Source: JALOOX01 sp964557955 (GTDB lineage Bacteria; Desulfobacterota; Syntrophobacteria; Syntrophobacterales; Syntrophobacteraceae). From it: 64,000 nucleotides of DNA. Under the pieces are notes generated by a model. That model searched no databases. It was not told the DNA's origin and worked only from the letters and a program-made list of their open reading frames with translations. Location: contig CAZLCS010000027.1 of assembly GCA_964557955.1 (NCBI GenBank), positions 1-64,000 on the forward strand. Reading direction: 5' to 3'. Positions 55,886 through 64,000 of this stretch are shown here, in pieces. Each line of letters begins with the position of its first letter. Within the stretch, counting starts at the first letter, position 1. The translations under genes and the position numbers were made by a program.

Positions 55886-56185
55886 CTTTCGTACCTCCTG
55901 ACTTTTCAGCCACCAACTGGTCAGATAAAGCAAAAAACATTCCGCATGCCCCTTCCGTCCGGGGATGACGGGTTGATTGGCTCGAAATGAGCGTGCCGGG
56001 CGACAGATAAGGATTGAAATGTCTCGCCAATGATTGTATTTTCCACAGACTGTTTGAACATATTAATTTCCCAATTGATCCCAATCGGTTGCGGGGCCCC
56101 GCTCTGACTTTTGCGAGCCGATGCGCCTGGAGCCGGCAACCATTCCTCATTGAACGGGATGAACGTTTATCGTGGAACCCCAAGT
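55886..56185. other. Divergent control region between wza-like gene and response regulator
   Basis: 300 bases that must hold promoters for the whole polysaccharide run and for the regulator. Partly AT-rich (56010-56080). No confident -35/-10, sigma-54 site or operator was found. Confidence 0.45.
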
Positions 56186-57097
56186 ATGATGATCGAGGCT
56201 CCAAGACCTGCCAGCGTTTGTATTGTGGACGATGACGAAGCCATTTGCGCCATGTTGAGCGAGTTCGTGGCCAACTGGGGATTCAAGCCGGAGATTGTCA
56301 CATCCGATCGGCTGAATACGGATTGGTTTGCGGACGTAAGCTCCGACATTTACCTGATCGATCTTCACCTTCCGTCCCTTCACGGCCTGGATTTCATCCC
56401 CAAAGTCCTCAAGCACCATCCCGACTCCCGAATCATTATCATCACCGGCTACGCCGACAAAGAGTCGGCCATCCGAGCCCTGAGGCTCGGCGCTTTCGAT
56501 TTTCTCGAGAAACCTTTCGAGCGCGAGATCCTGCAGCACGCCATCTTTCGGGCCATGGAATCCGCCCAGAAAGAGAGGGACCTCAAGGATCTCGTTGCAG
56601 ACCTCAGGCAAAGCCAGGCCGAATTGCTCGCCCACAAGGAGCGACTGGAATATGTCAACGAACGTCTGCTCGAGACCAACAAGGCCTTCACCGCCCTGGC
56701 CCGCAGCATGGACTTTGAGCGAGAGCAGCTCGAAAAGCGGATTGCAGCCAAGATCGAAACCGTGATCCTGCCGATTGTAGACCGCCTGATGAAAGAACCT
56801 GAACTGGCCCGGTACTCCATGGAACTGGATGTACTGGTCAGACTGCTGGAGGATTTGACGAGCGGCGCCTCAGCCGAAACAAAACTGGCTCTCAAGCTCT
56901 CCCCCACCGAACTGAGGGTCGCCTCACTGATCAAGAGCGGCATGAGCACAGACGACATAGCGGAACATCTCTTCATTTCAGCCAGCACCGTCAGGAAACA
57001 CCGTAAAAACATCCGAAAAAAGCTCAGACTCAACAACTCAAGCTACAACCTTCGCCATTACCTCATGGCCAAAACCCCGTCCAGCTCCAACCCATGA
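56186..57097 (+). CDS. Response regulator, receiver plus LuxR-type HTH
   Basis: A 303-residue regulator. Receiver domain (about 8-125): VCIVDDDEAICAM acidic pair, phospho-acceptor Asp in YLIDLHLPSLHG, IIIITGYADKESAI with the Thr, and FLEKPFERE with the Lys. A coiled-coil linker (about 130-220, rich in E/R/L heptads) leads to a LuxR/FixJ HTH: LSPTELRVASLIKSGMSTDDIAEHLFISASTVRKHRKNIRKKL. No histidine kinase is adjacent. Start uncertain: ATG 56186 or 56189, or 56159 further up. Its placement opposite wza makes the polysaccharide genes its likely target. Confidence 0.85.
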   Translation: MMIEAPRPASVCIVDDDEAICAMLSEFVANWGFKPEIVTSDRLNTDWFADVSSDIYLIDLHLPSLHGLDFIPKVLKHHPDSRIIIITGYADKESAIRALRLGAFDFLEKPFEREILQHAIFRAMESAQKERDLKDLVADLRQSQAELLAHKERLEYVNERLLETNKAFTALARSMDFEREQLEKRIAAKIETVILPIVDRLMKEPELARYSMELDVLVRLLEDLTSGASAETKLALKLSPTELRVASLIKSGMSTDDIAEHLFISASTVRKHRKNIRKKLRLNNSSYNLRHYLMAKTPSSSNP

Positions 57098-57123
57098 TCC
57101 GCAGATGGTTCTCCGGGCCAGGC

Positions 57124-57495
57124 TCAGTTCTCTCCGTTGGCCATGAGCATATCGAGCTGAAGCATCTGGTCCGACGTGAGATCGCAAAACTCCAATCCAC
57201 ACCGCCGTGTTTGAAAACCCTTGAAACTGTAACAGTCTTCGACCTCCCGGTCGTACACAACCCTGCACACTGCTTTCGGGAGGCTGTAGTCCTTGGGGTG
57301 CGAGAAGAGCGCTATCTCCACCAGCTCGCTCTTCTCTCGATCACCAAATGAATTGTATTCGAACGCCAGCCCCCCCGCGCTGATGTCCGTAAGTTTGCCG
57401 ATCATATCGAACTCGGGCCTGAACGTTATGAAAACCGCGTTCTTTATCCCGAAGCGATGAAACCTCCTTCGATCCTCTACGCCTTTTTTGGCCAT
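57124..57495 (-). CDS. PilZ domain protein (probable c-di-GMP receptor)
   Basis: A 123-residue single-domain protein. Both c-di-GMP-binding blocks are visible: the N-terminal arginine motif DRRRFHRF (R-x-x-x-R type) near residue 8-15 and DISAGGLAF (D-x-S-x-x-G) near 37-45. ATG 57495 follows AAAGGGAG. It converges with the response-regulator gene (26 bases apart). Single-domain PilZ proteins often tune motility or polysaccharide secretion, which would suit this location. Confidence 0.85.
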   Translation of the reverse strand: MAKKGVEDRRRFHRFGIKNAVFITFRPEFDMIGKLTDISAGGLAFEYNSFGDREKSELVEIALFSHPKDYSLPKAVCRVVYDREVEDCYSFKGFQTRRCGLEFCDLTSDQMLQLDMLMANGEN

Positions 57496-58248
57496 CTCCC
57501 TTTACCCTGTAGGTCGAAGTCAACACCGATCACGGAACTGCGTGAGCCATCCCGTGCCTCCGACTCCTTTCTCCTATCCCCCCACCGGAGTCGAACGATC
57601 CCTACCGGTACCGCTGTAGCGTGGCGGGCTCCCCCATCATTCCGCCGACCGAAACTCTGCCATATCGCTCGTATTGCTCCAGGCGAACCCATCTCATCTT
57701 CTGAAATCCAAATCCCTGAACCATCAAGAAGCTCAAACTTTCTCCCGTCCCCGCTCAACTCAAAGGAACCGGGTTCTTTTGAACTGTGTTGATTCCGAAG
57801 TCTCAGCCTTCACGAGATGAACGGTCGAGGAATGGGCGCATCGCATGCTTCCGAAGGGAACGGAAGGGAGTTCCAACAGAGCTCCGCCAACTCGCTTACA
57901 GCATCCCTGCCTGCAAGCGCTCTCCCTGTTCCGTTGGTCAGCAACCTACAAGTGAATCATTTAGGTGTAAAGGGTGATTTTCTTTCATCATCATGGAGCC
58001 CACGCACTACCCCAAATGCTAGTTTTTTATTTATTTTCAAGATATTACAGAAGGCATCAGGCCGTACCCGTGTACCCCATGCAGCCACCCAGGACCCATC
58101 TTCACATCTCCTCAAAGCACCCTCACATGCTCTTCAACATGGAGAGACGATTCGCCCGTATGGCGCATTCTGCTGATGCATGTTATAGGGCATCTGCACT
58201 TCTCAACGGCAATCCACCTGTTGGACCGACAAAAATGAAGGAATCCGG
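57496..58248. other. Long intergenic region, 753 bases
   Basis: No recognised gene. A 93-codon unbroken minus-strand frame (57477-57758, TTG start) overlaps the PilZ start but matches nothing known and has no ribosome-binding site, so it is not called. The right part (about 57960-58060) is AT-rich and probably holds the rpe promoter. A near-palindrome at about 57757-57783 could be a weak hairpin. Confidence 0.45.
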
Positions 58249-58905
58249 ATGAAAATGCTTTCTGTATCGATCCTGTCTGCCGACTTCGGGAGGCTGGCTC
58301 AGGAGGTCAAAGACGTCGAAGCGGCAGGAGCCGACTGGATCCACGTGGATGTGATGGATGGCCACTTCGTCCCCAACATCACCATCGGCCCCGATGTGGT
58401 TCGTGCCATCCGGAGTTCCACCCGTCTGCCTCTGGATGTGCACCTCATGGTCTCCAGACCCGAGCGGTACCTGAAAGAATTCGTGGAGGCGGGCGCCGAT
58501 TGGCTTGGAATCCACGTGGAGGCCACAGCGCACGTCCACCGCACCGTTCAGCAGATTCGCGAACTCGGCGCCCACCCCTTCGTCACCCTCAATCCAGCCA
58601 CCCCGCTCTCGGCGCTCGAAGTCATCCTCCCCGAAGTGGACATGGTCCTTCTCATGACCGTCAACCCAGGCTTCGGCGGCCAGAAATTCATCGAAGCCAC
58701 CCTGCCCAAGATCCTCCGCTGCAGGCAAATGATTGACGACCTTGGCCTTTCCACCCTCCTGGAGGTGGATGGAGGAGTCAGCCTTGAAACAGCCTCGAGA
58801 ATCTCGGAAGCCGGTGCAGACGTCCTGGTGTCGGGGTCGGCGGTCTTCAAGGGAGGAGATTATTCCGGGAACATCAAGGCCCTGAAGTCGCTTATGGGAG
58901 ATTAG
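58249..58905 (+). CDS. rpe: Ribulose-phosphate 3-epimerase
   Basis: A 218-residue TIM-barrel epimerase interconverting ribulose-5-phosphate and xylulose-5-phosphate. Opening SVSILSADFGRL, WIHVDVMDGHFVPNITIGPDVV with the metal His and Asp, LDVHLMVSRPERY, VLLMTVNPGFGGQKFIE, LEVDGGVS and VSGSAVF are all family marks with catalytic Asp and metal ligands intact. ATG 58249 follows AAGGAA. Its TAG stop forms the first bases of a heptamer tandem array. Confidence 0.95.
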   Translation: MKMLSVSILSADFGRLAQEVKDVEAAGADWIHVDVMDGHFVPNITIGPDVVRAIRSSTRLPLDVHLMVSRPERYLKEFVEAGADWLGIHVEATAHVHRTVQQIRELGAHPFVTLNPATPLSALEVILPEVDMVLLMTVNPGFGGQKFIEATLPKILRCRQMIDDLGLSTLLEVDGGVSLETASRISEAGADVLVSGSAVFKGGDYSGNIKALKSLMGD

Positions 58906-58997
58906 TTTCTGGTTTCTAGTTTCTAGTTTCTAGTTTCTGGTTTCTAGTTTCGGGTTTCGGGTTTCGGGTTTCGGGTTTCGGGTTTCGGGTTTCGGGT
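58903..58997 (+). repeat. Heptamer tandem array (TRGTTTC / GGGTTTC), about 13.5 units
   Basis: Seven units of TAGTTTC or TGGTTTC (58903-58951) are followed by six perfect GGGTTTC units plus a partial one (58952-58997). The rpe stop codon TAG is the start of the first unit. Two homogeneous blocks show expansion of two variants. Slippage-prone; copy number probably varies between strains. Confidence 0.95.
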
Positions 58998-59074
58998 AAA
59001 ACCGGACTATGGCTGAATGCATAAGTCCACGCGCATGTGACCGAGCAAGTCGCCCGCTTTCCATAGGAAAACAT

Positions 59075-59116
59075 GCGGGGTGACGTAATGACGTAATGAT
59101 GGCATAATGACGCAAT
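59075..59116 (+). repeat. Short degenerate TGACGTAA repeats
   Basis: After the heptamer array the sequence has GTGACGTAATGACGTAATGA then GGCATAATGACGCAAT: about four imperfect 8-11 base units of the TGACGTAA kind, forming the end of the 262-base space before the next minus-strand gene. Confidence 0.6.
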
Positions 59117-59167
59117 TTAAGGAATACGATCCACTTGTTCTTTGGACGTGTAATGAGCAGCCGGGAG

Positions 59168-59767
59168 TTATCCGTTCTCCCTGGCGAGAACGGCGAGAAT
59201 CCCGACGGGTTTGAGCTCGAGGGAATCGAGCATTTTGAATCCTGCAGTACTCAAGGCATTCCGCAGGTCATCGCTCTTGAAGCGGTCTTCTGACGGATGA
59301 GCCAGAATGTGCCTCGTGATGAAGTTCTGATAGAGGCTGGGATAGAGCTCCTCCAGGAACAAAGTCCCGCCCGGCTTGAGAATTCGCCGTATTTCCGCCA
59401 CAGCCCCCCGCCAATTGGGCACATGATGGAGCACTCCGTAGCAGAACACGGCATCCAGGCACGCCTCCCCGTGGGGCAGATGCTCCAGGTCCCCGACGTA
59501 AAAAGAGATTTTCGATCGAAGCTCCGGGGGGACATATTTCAAGCCCCTCCGAATCATCTGAAAATCGAGATCCATCGCATGAACACGGGCGGGTCCCATT
59601 TCCCGCAGGGTCAAGACGGCCCCAGCGCCACGGCCACACCCCACCTCCAGGACGACATCCGTCGACTGCAGCGGCCTGAGCCTCTTGAACCAGCGAACGT
59701 GAAAACCCTGCTCAAGAACTCTCACCGGATTGTTGACTACCCACCTTTCGGCCCAGTTCAGCTTCAT
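59168..59767 (-). CDS. Class I SAM-dependent methyltransferase
   Basis: A 199-residue enzyme: VVLEVGCGRGAGAVL (motif I, near 45), HAMDLDFQMI, LDAVFCYGVLHHVPNW and ILKPGGTLFLEELYP. No N-terminal extension. ATG 59767 is 10 bases after the stop of the MenG-like gene upstream, so co-transcription is likely. The substrate is unknown; a lipid or quinone-related compound is suggested only by its neighbour. Confidence 0.82.
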   Translation of the reverse strand: MKLNWAERWVVNNPVRVLEQGFHVRWFKRLRPLQSTDVVLEVGCGRGAGAVLTLREMGPARVHAMDLDFQMIRRGLKYVPPELRSKISFYVGDLEHLPHGEACLDAVFCYGVLHHVPNWRGAVAEIRRILKPGGTLFLEELYPSLYQNFITRHILAHPSEDRFKSDDLRNALSTAGFKMLDSLELKPVGILAVLARENG

Positions 59768-59777
59768 GATGGAGGAC

Positions 59778-60575
59778 TCATTGTTTGACGCCCACATGCA
59801 CAACAGCGATCCCGTCCGTCAGCCTGCGGTAGCGCACCCGCGAGTAGCCGATCTCCTCCAGGATGTGCTTCAGCCCGTCCGCATCGGGGAACATCCGGAT
59901 CGACTCGGGCAGGTAGGTGTAGGCGGGGCGCGACCCCCCCAGAACCTTTCCGACAGCGGGCATGATGTAAAAAGAGTAGAAATCGTAAAGGGCGGCAAAC
60001 CAGGGTGTCACGGGGTGGGAGAATTCGAGGCACATCATCTTCCCCCCGGGTTTGAGAACCCGATGCATCTCCCTGAAACCCTGCTCCATATGGGTGAGAT
60101 TGCGGATCCCAAACCCCACCATCGCACCGTCAAACGTCTCATCTTCAAAAGCGAGGCGTTCGGCATCTCCCTGAACATATTGTATTTGTTGGGAGAAAGG
60201 CGAGCCGGTCACCTTGGGAATGCCGGTCACCATCATGGCCCAATTGATATCATAAAGCACGATTCTCCCCGAATGACCCACACGGCTTGCGGCCAAAAGA
60301 GCCAAATCAGCCGTCCCGCCGCAGACATCGAGGACCCGGTCGCCCGTCTGCAATCCCATCATTCCGACTGCAATCCGCTTCCATATGTGATGGGTGCCCA
60401 GGCTCAGAAGGCTGTTCATGAAGTCATACTTGGACGCCACGGTGTTGAAATGACGACGCACCCATTTTTCTTTGTCTTCCTGAGGCACTCTCAAGTATCC
60501 GAAATGGGTTGTGCCGTCTTCTCGATCCGCATCGTTCGGCAGGTGGGATCTCACATCGGAGGGAGGGCTTTCCAT
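59778..60575 (-). CDS. ubiE: Demethylmenaquinone/ubiquinone C-methyltransferase (MenG/UbiE)
   Basis: A 265-residue methyltransferase of the UbiE/COQ5 family. VRRHFNTVASKYDFMNSLLSLGTHHIWKR is the characteristic N-terminal signature; VLDVCGGTADLALL is motif I, and GFGIRNLTHMEQGFREMHRVLKPGGKMMCLEFS the second signature. It methylates demethylmenaquinone, last step of menaquinone synthesis. The product would serve quinone-linked enzymes such as the DmsC-like unit. It lies 11 bases after rpmB. Confidence 0.92.
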   Translation of the reverse strand: MESPPSDVRSHLPNDADREDGTTHFGYLRVPQEDKEKWVRRHFNTVASKYDFMNSLLSLGTHHIWKRIAVGMMGLQTGDRVLDVCGGTADLALLAASRVGHSGRIVLYDINWAMMVTGIPKVTGSPFSQQIQYVQGDAERLAFEDETFDGAMVGFGIRNLTHMEQGFREMHRVLKPGGKMMCLEFSHPVTPWFAALYDFYSFYIMPAVGKVLGGSRPAYTYLPESIRMFPDADGLKHILEEIGYSRVRYRRLTDGIAVVHVGVKQ

Positions 60576-60586
60576 AGAACAGCGCC

Positions 60587-60781
60587 TCAGGCCGGCTTCA
60601 CCACAAGACCTGTCCGGATGCAGCGGGTGCAGGCCCTCACTCGCCGCACCGAGCCGTTTCGATCAACATGTCGCACAGACTGCAGATTGGGCAGCCAGAC
60701 GCGCTTGTTTTTGTTATTTGCGTGGCTCACATTGTTGCCCACCTGAGGTGACTTCCCACAAAAATCGCATTTTCTGCTCAT
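60587..60781 (-). CDS. rpmB: 50S ribosomal protein L28
   Basis: A 64-residue protein beginning SRKCDFCGKSPQVGNNVSHANNKNKRVWLPNLQ and ending TRCIRTGLVVKPA. CxxC pairs near the N terminus and a second CTRC near residue 51 mark the zinc-binding C+ form. ATG 60781 has GAAGGAAG upstream; the longer open frame to its right is not coding. Confidence 0.95.
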   Translation of the reverse strand: MSRKCDFCGKSPQVGNNVSHANNKNKRVWLPNLQSVRHVDRNGSVRRVRACTRCIRTGLVVKPA

Positions 60782-61068
60782 AACCGTTTCTTCCTTCGTT
60801 TCCCTCCCCGCAAACCAGAGGGCGCTTCGCAGCACAAAGAAAAGAGATTCAACTTCGAATTTCCATCTAAAAACCCACAGAAGAGGAGCCGCCCCGGAAC
60901 GATCTTCCTCTGTCACTCCGTCGACCTGACCGGAGGGCGAACCTTGCGGCATTGACCCCCAGGACCAGGCGAAACGCCCTTGTAGCACAGCACGGCCCGG
61001 TCGGCAAGCTGTTTTCAATGCTCCAGGCGCTCTCGACATGAGTCGAACCGGACGCTCAGAGAATGGTC
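60782..61068. other. Intergenic region, no gene seen
   Basis: 287 bases between the transglutaminase gene stop and rpmB. GC-rich, without a recognisable hairpin plus T-tract. It should contain the rpmB promoter. Confidence 0.45.
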
Positions 61069-62979
61069 TCACAGGCTCCGGATGATCGCCAGCAGCCGCC
61101 TCCTGTCATCGCTCGAAATGGTACGGTCCCGAAAGTAAATCTCTTGAAATTCCTCCACAAAGCGATGGGCCCGCTCCCGGAGCTCATCGTCTCCAATTCC
61201 GGCCGCAAACTCCTCCAGCCCTTCGGCCCTCCCTTTCTCATAACCCCGTTTTTTCAAGCGCAGAAGGAATTCCGCGACCAACTCCTTTTCGGGCTCCCTC
61301 CGTCTTCTCCTGAGCAGGAAGATTGCACAAGCCATCATCATCGCCCCCACCCCGGCGATCCCGATGCCCTTGAGACGGACCTCACTGTGCCACCACTGCA
61401 AGTCCGGCTTTTTCCAATGTTCCCTGAGCCCTCTCACCATCCGTAACTGTCTTTCCAGATCGTAGTTGATGACGAATTTGATCCAATAGTGGTTGAAGGT
61501 ATCCATGAGCACGCGCATACCACCCAGTATTCCTGCAACAGGAGTCAAAGGCCCGAAATCTGATCCCAGAGGGGTTGGGTCCAGTCTCATCCAACCATAT
61601 CCGGGAAGGAGAGCCTCCACCCAGACGTGAGCGTTCTTCTGCCGGACGAGGTAGTAACGGCCGGATCGATTGTAAACGCCCCCGCGATACCCACCCACCA
61701 GCCGCGCGGGGACGCCCGCTATTCTGAGCATCACGCCCAGCGCCGAGGCGAAGTATTCACAATTTCCCCGCTTATGAACCATCAAGAAGTCCTCCAGCGG
61801 CGTGGAGGAGACGGGAAGCTCATCCAGACTGTAGGAAAAATCCCTGGTCCGGAGGAAGTTGAACAGAGCCGCCGCCTTTTCCATGGTGCTTTGAAAGGGG
61901 GCCAGCTCGGAAACCAGCGCCCGGACAGATGGCGAAAAATCATCCGGCAGCTGAAGATACCGGGGGTCTCCATCTTCCACTTCCGCTTCCTGCAGAAACA
62001 CTCGCGGATTCGACTCCACCCGGTAACGGACCCGATTGAGAACAGGATCCCGAAACTGGGTCACCTCGCGCTCACGCCCCCTCTCCTGGAGCCGCAAAGA
62101 AACAGGCCGGTCCAGTGCAAACAGCACCCTGTGGCCATAGGGCTCCAGGTAGATGACCTGCTGAATCGTCTGCCCTCCCTCCGCCCGGACTGTGTTCACC
62201 GATTGAGGACTGCTGCTCTTCCAGGACTTGCCATCAAAGCTATCCAGGACGATTCCCCGCCAGTACAGGTGATCTTCATCCATCTCCCCCATCTCGGCTC
62301 GAAAAATCACGCTGGCATCCTCCTGGATGGCAGACACTTGTCCAAGAGAGATGGAATCGCTGAAACCGCTCCTGGCGCCGGAGGCCTTATTCAGGAAGGT
62401 GAACAGGGGATAGTTGGTGCGCGGCAGGATGAGGAAAAAGGCGCCGCTGGCCGGAATGGCGACGGCACAGATCATCACCGCCTGCAGCAGGCATTGCACG
62501 GCATGCCCGCGTTCGAGAACGAGCGTCGGGGAATGGGAATGAATGGTCAGGAAGACAAGGGCGAGTGTTGCCAGGAACGCCAGCAGCGCATGGTACACCA
62601 GGAAGGACATGTGGATGGAAAGCAGGGATGCCCCCACGAGGAGGAACCCGCACAGTGCCAGCACCTGCAGGTAGTCCCGGTTCGTCTTGTCCTCCAGCAG
62701 CTTGATCCCGACCAGGACGATCAGGCCGTCCAGCACGGGCTCCACCAGGTAGTCCAGGCGAACCCGCGAGAACGCGACGGCGAGGACACCCAGAGAAATA
62801 ACGTTCAGCAGCCACCGGGGAGCCACGAACGTCCTGTTGAAATCCTGAAACGCTCCGGCGGCGAACAGAGCCCAGAACCCTGCGGTGGAGACCCACCCGA
62901 TGTGTCGTGCCACGGCCAGGTATCCCAGACAGGCGCAAAGATACGTCACCGTATTAATCAGGTCGCCGATTCGGATCAT
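61069..62979 (-). CDS. TgpA-like transmembrane transglutaminase (DUF3488)
   Basis: A 636-residue protein. Five to six hydrophobic segments in the first 200 residues (DUF3488-like), a periplasmic transglutaminase core with catalytic Cys in KRGNCEYFASALGVMLRIAGVPARLVGG (near 405), His in KNAHVWVEALLPGYGWMRLDPTP (near 445-450) and the following Asp, then a last membrane segment (about 555-575) and a cytoplasmic tail. Overlaps the DUF58 gene by 26 bases. Family members act as periplasmic peptidases or transglutaminases; targets unknown. Confidence 0.9.
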   Translation of the reverse strand: MIRIGDLINTVTYLCACLGYLAVARHIGWVSTAGFWALFAAGAFQDFNRTFVAPRWLLNVISLGVLAVAFSRVRLDYLVEPVLDGLIVLVGIKLLEDKTNRDYLQVLALCGFLLVGASLLSIHMSFLVYHALLAFLATLALVFLTIHSHSPTLVLERGHAVQCLLQAVMICAVAIPASGAFFLILPRTNYPLFTFLNKASGARSGFSDSISLGQVSAIQEDASVIFRAEMGEMDEDHLYWRGIVLDSFDGKSWKSSSPQSVNTVRAEGGQTIQQVIYLEPYGHRVLFALDRPVSLRLQERGREREVTQFRDPVLNRVRYRVESNPRVFLQEAEVEDGDPRYLQLPDDFSPSVRALVSELAPFQSTMEKAAALFNFLRTRDFSYSLDELPVSSTPLEDFLMVHKRGNCEYFASALGVMLRIAGVPARLVGGYRGGVYNRSGRYYLVRQKNAHVWVEALLPGYGWMRLDPTPLGSDFGPLTPVAGILGGMRVLMDTFNHYWIKFVINYDLERQLRMVRGLREHWKKPDLQWWHSEVRLKGIGIAGVGAMMMACAIFLLRRRRREPEKELVAEFLLRLKKRGYEKGRAEGLEEFAAGIGDDELRERAHRFVEEFQEIYFRDRTISSDDRRRLLAIIRSL

Positions 62980-63838
62980 AGACGGCCAGTCTTTCGAGGA
63001 TGGAATGTCTGTGCGCCCTTGATACGCCGGGGCGAATCGTCTCTCCGCCCATGACGAGCCCTACGGGAACTCCCGAGCGCGTCAAGCGGAGCACCCAGTA
63101 GGTCGCACAGCCCAAGACCCACTCCAAATCCCCCGTTGTCGTTCGGTCCATGTCGAGAATCACCGGCCGCTCTTCGATCGCAGCCAGCTCCTTGGTCTTG
63201 AGCGACCCCGTTTTTGCCGTGGATTTCCAGTTGATGTACTTCAGGGGATCACCCGGCACATAATCACGAATAGACAAGATATCCGAATCATAGCCCATCC
63301 TGTCCACTGCGACCTCTCCGGACTTCCTCCGGAGCTCCCCCGACAAAGCCCACGGATCGCACCGCCTGGGCATGGGGAAAACGACAATCTCGGATTTCAA
63401 CGCCAGGGTTCGGTAGCGTGTGAAAAAATTGAACGGAAACGATGAACTGATTCCGACCCCGGAAACCGAGAAGACCCCTCTCTTCCGGAATACGACGGGC
63501 ATGTGCTTCACATCCTGAGAACGAGCCCGGACAAAGGGAAAGAGAAGCTCCTTCTCACCCGTCGACACCGTCACCAGAAACGCGGGGGACCGACGCCGCG
63601 CCGTACTGAGCCTGACTCCGACCAAGGCCTCCGTTCCGGCAAACACCTCCTCGGGGAAGAGCAGTTCGACCTCGAGCTTTTGAAGGTTACATCTGCCGAA
63701 AACGCCGGACACCAGCATGTAACTGAGGAGGGCGGAGGCAATGAGATAGATGAGATTGTTGCCGGTGTTCACCGCCGAAAAGCCGATGATCACGGTGAGG
63801 GCGATGTACAGGTACCCGGATTTGTTGATCCGGATCAC
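62954..63838 (-). CDS. DUF58 (von Willebrand A-like) protein
   Basis: A 294-residue protein with two N-terminal membrane segments (about 8-45) and the DUF58 block YDSDILSIRDYVPGDPLKYINWKSTAKTGSLKTKEL near 190-225. GTG 63838 overlaps the stop of the MoxR gene (GTGA). Usually works with MoxR and TgpA-like proteins in a conserved set, as here; biochemical role not established. Confidence 0.9.
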   Translation of the reverse strand: MIRINKSGYLYIALTVIIGFSAVNTGNNLIYLIASALLSYMLVSGVFGRCNLQKLEVELLFPEEVFAGTEALVGVRLSTARRRSPAFLVTVSTGEKELLFPFVRARSQDVKHMPVVFRKRGVFSVSGVGISSSFPFNFFTRYRTLALKSEIVVFPMPRRCDPWALSGELRRKSGEVAVDRMGYDSDILSIRDYVPGDPLKYINWKSTAKTGSLKTKELAAIEERPVILDMDRTTTGDLEWVLGCATYWVLRLTRSGVPVGLVMGGETIRPGVSRAHRHSILERLAVYDPNRRPD

Positions 63839-64000
63839 ACGGGCACGGGAACGCTTGCCAGAATTGATTTGATGATCTCCTTCCTGTCAGCCCTTTCGTA
63901 TTCATCCCGAAAAATGACCCGGTGGGGAATCACGTACTCCGCCAAAGCTTTTACGTTCTCCGGGGTGATGAAGTCCCTTCCCCTGAAAAAGGCGTCCGCC
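63835..64000 (-). CDS. MoxR-family AAA ATPase, C-terminal end (partial)
   Basis: The last 54 codons before TGA at 63835. The visible part reads GRDFITPENVKALAEYVIPHR, the lid-domain signature of MoxR ATPases, then a short Val/Pro-rich end. The rest lies beyond the window. Stop overlaps the DUF58 start. Confidence 0.85.
   Translation of the reverse strand, partial: ADAFFRGRDFITPENVKALAEYVIPHRVIFRDEYERADRKEIIKSILASVPVPV

Noticed and set aside
57570..57650. tRNA-like TTCGACTCC on the minus strand
   Set aside because: The flanking bases do not pair as a T-arm and no acceptor or anticodon stem can be drawn.
57477..57758. 93-codon minus-strand frame upstream of the PilZ gene
   Set aside because: TTG start, no ribosome-binding site, overlaps PilZ and resembles no family.
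58903..58997. CRISPR-like array
   Set aside because: Units are 7 bases and directly adjacent with no spacers, and no cas gene is present; it is a simple tandem repeat.
59826..59834. GCGGTAGCG resembling the ops/JUMPstart element of polysaccharide operons
   Set aside because: It lies inside the ubiE coding sequence, on the strand opposite to transcription, and not upstream of any glycan operon.

Overview
The window is a high-GC bacterial contig with AT-rich islands. It is dominated by one very long surface/exopolysaccharide locus, read almost entirely on the minus strand from about 55.9 kb down to the left edge. The gene families present (Wza/Wzc export, an orphan DmsB/DmsC-type redox pair, a C+ type L28, the MoxR-DUF58-transglutaminase set, numerous paired-hairpin GCCGGC repeats) fit a deltaproteobacterial (Desulfobacterota, perhaps Syntrophobacterales-like) genome. 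The taxon is an inference from gene style, not a measured result. The run of exactly 100 N at 46623-46722 shows the source is a draft assembly.

Layout, right to left in the direction of transcription. (i) 56.2-64.0 kb is mostly housekeeping: a MoxR-DUF58-TgpA-like transglutaminase set, rpmB, a MenG/UbiE methyltransferase plus a second methyltransferase, rpe followed by a heptamer tandem array, a PilZ protein, and an orphan LuxR-type response regulator divergent from wza. (ii) 49.9-55.9 kb is the polysaccharide core: Wza outer-membrane exporter, Wzc-type co-polymerase/tyrosine kinase, a polyprenyl-phosphate sugar transferase, and glucose-1-phosphate cytidylyltransferase. (iii) 38.5-49.8 kb holds a giant secreted LamG/SGNH/Ig protein broken by the assembly gap, three nucleotide-sugar enzymes (SDR, RmlC-like, SAF/homoserine-dehydrogenase-like), an overlapping pair of PP-loop amidotransferase/ATPase-like enzymes, and an ornithine-decarboxylase-family enzyme. 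(iv) 32.2-38.2 kb holds Wzm/Wzt ABC export, an unrecognised protein, a glycosyltransferase and a WecE/RffA-type sugar aminotransferase. (v) 28.8-32.0 kb is an unexpected three-gene redox unit: GMC flavoprotein, four-cluster ferredoxin and DmsC-like membrane anchor, with no molybdenum subunit. (vi) 25.2-28.8 kb is an O-acetylation set (hexapeptide acyltransferase, MBOAT, DHHW/AlgX-like). (vii) 7.6-25.2 kb holds glycosyltransferases, methyltransferases, a Wzy-like polymerase/ligase, a MiaB-like radical SAM protein next to arginase, and a beta-lactamase-fold serine hydrolase. (viii) 0.2-7.4 kb holds secreted proteins (beta-helix, FN3/galactose-binding, discoidin/PKD/SGNH esterase) and a GT-B-like protein.

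How it works together (inference): the sugar-phosphate transferase starts a repeat unit on undecaprenyl phosphate, more than ten glycosyltransferases extend it, sugar-modifying enzymes (cytidylyl, SDR, RmlC, WecE, methyl- and acetyltransferases) decorate it, and both a Wzy/Wzc/Wza route and an ABC (Wzm/Wzt) route are available for assembly and export. No flippase (Wzx) was recognised. The secreted SGNH, beta-helix and discoidin proteins are candidates for trimming or binding the polymer.

Non-coding content: four copies of a paired-hairpin dispersed repeat (1-60, 22672-22880, 32085-32190, 38178-38420), one of which supplies the 3' end of a glycosyltransferase gene; two clear rho-independent terminators (7463-7510, 45733-45761); a heptamer tandem array (58903-58997); and a structured wzc-to-transferase intercistronic region. 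No rRNA, tRNA, CRISPR, insertion sequence or prophage gene was recognised.
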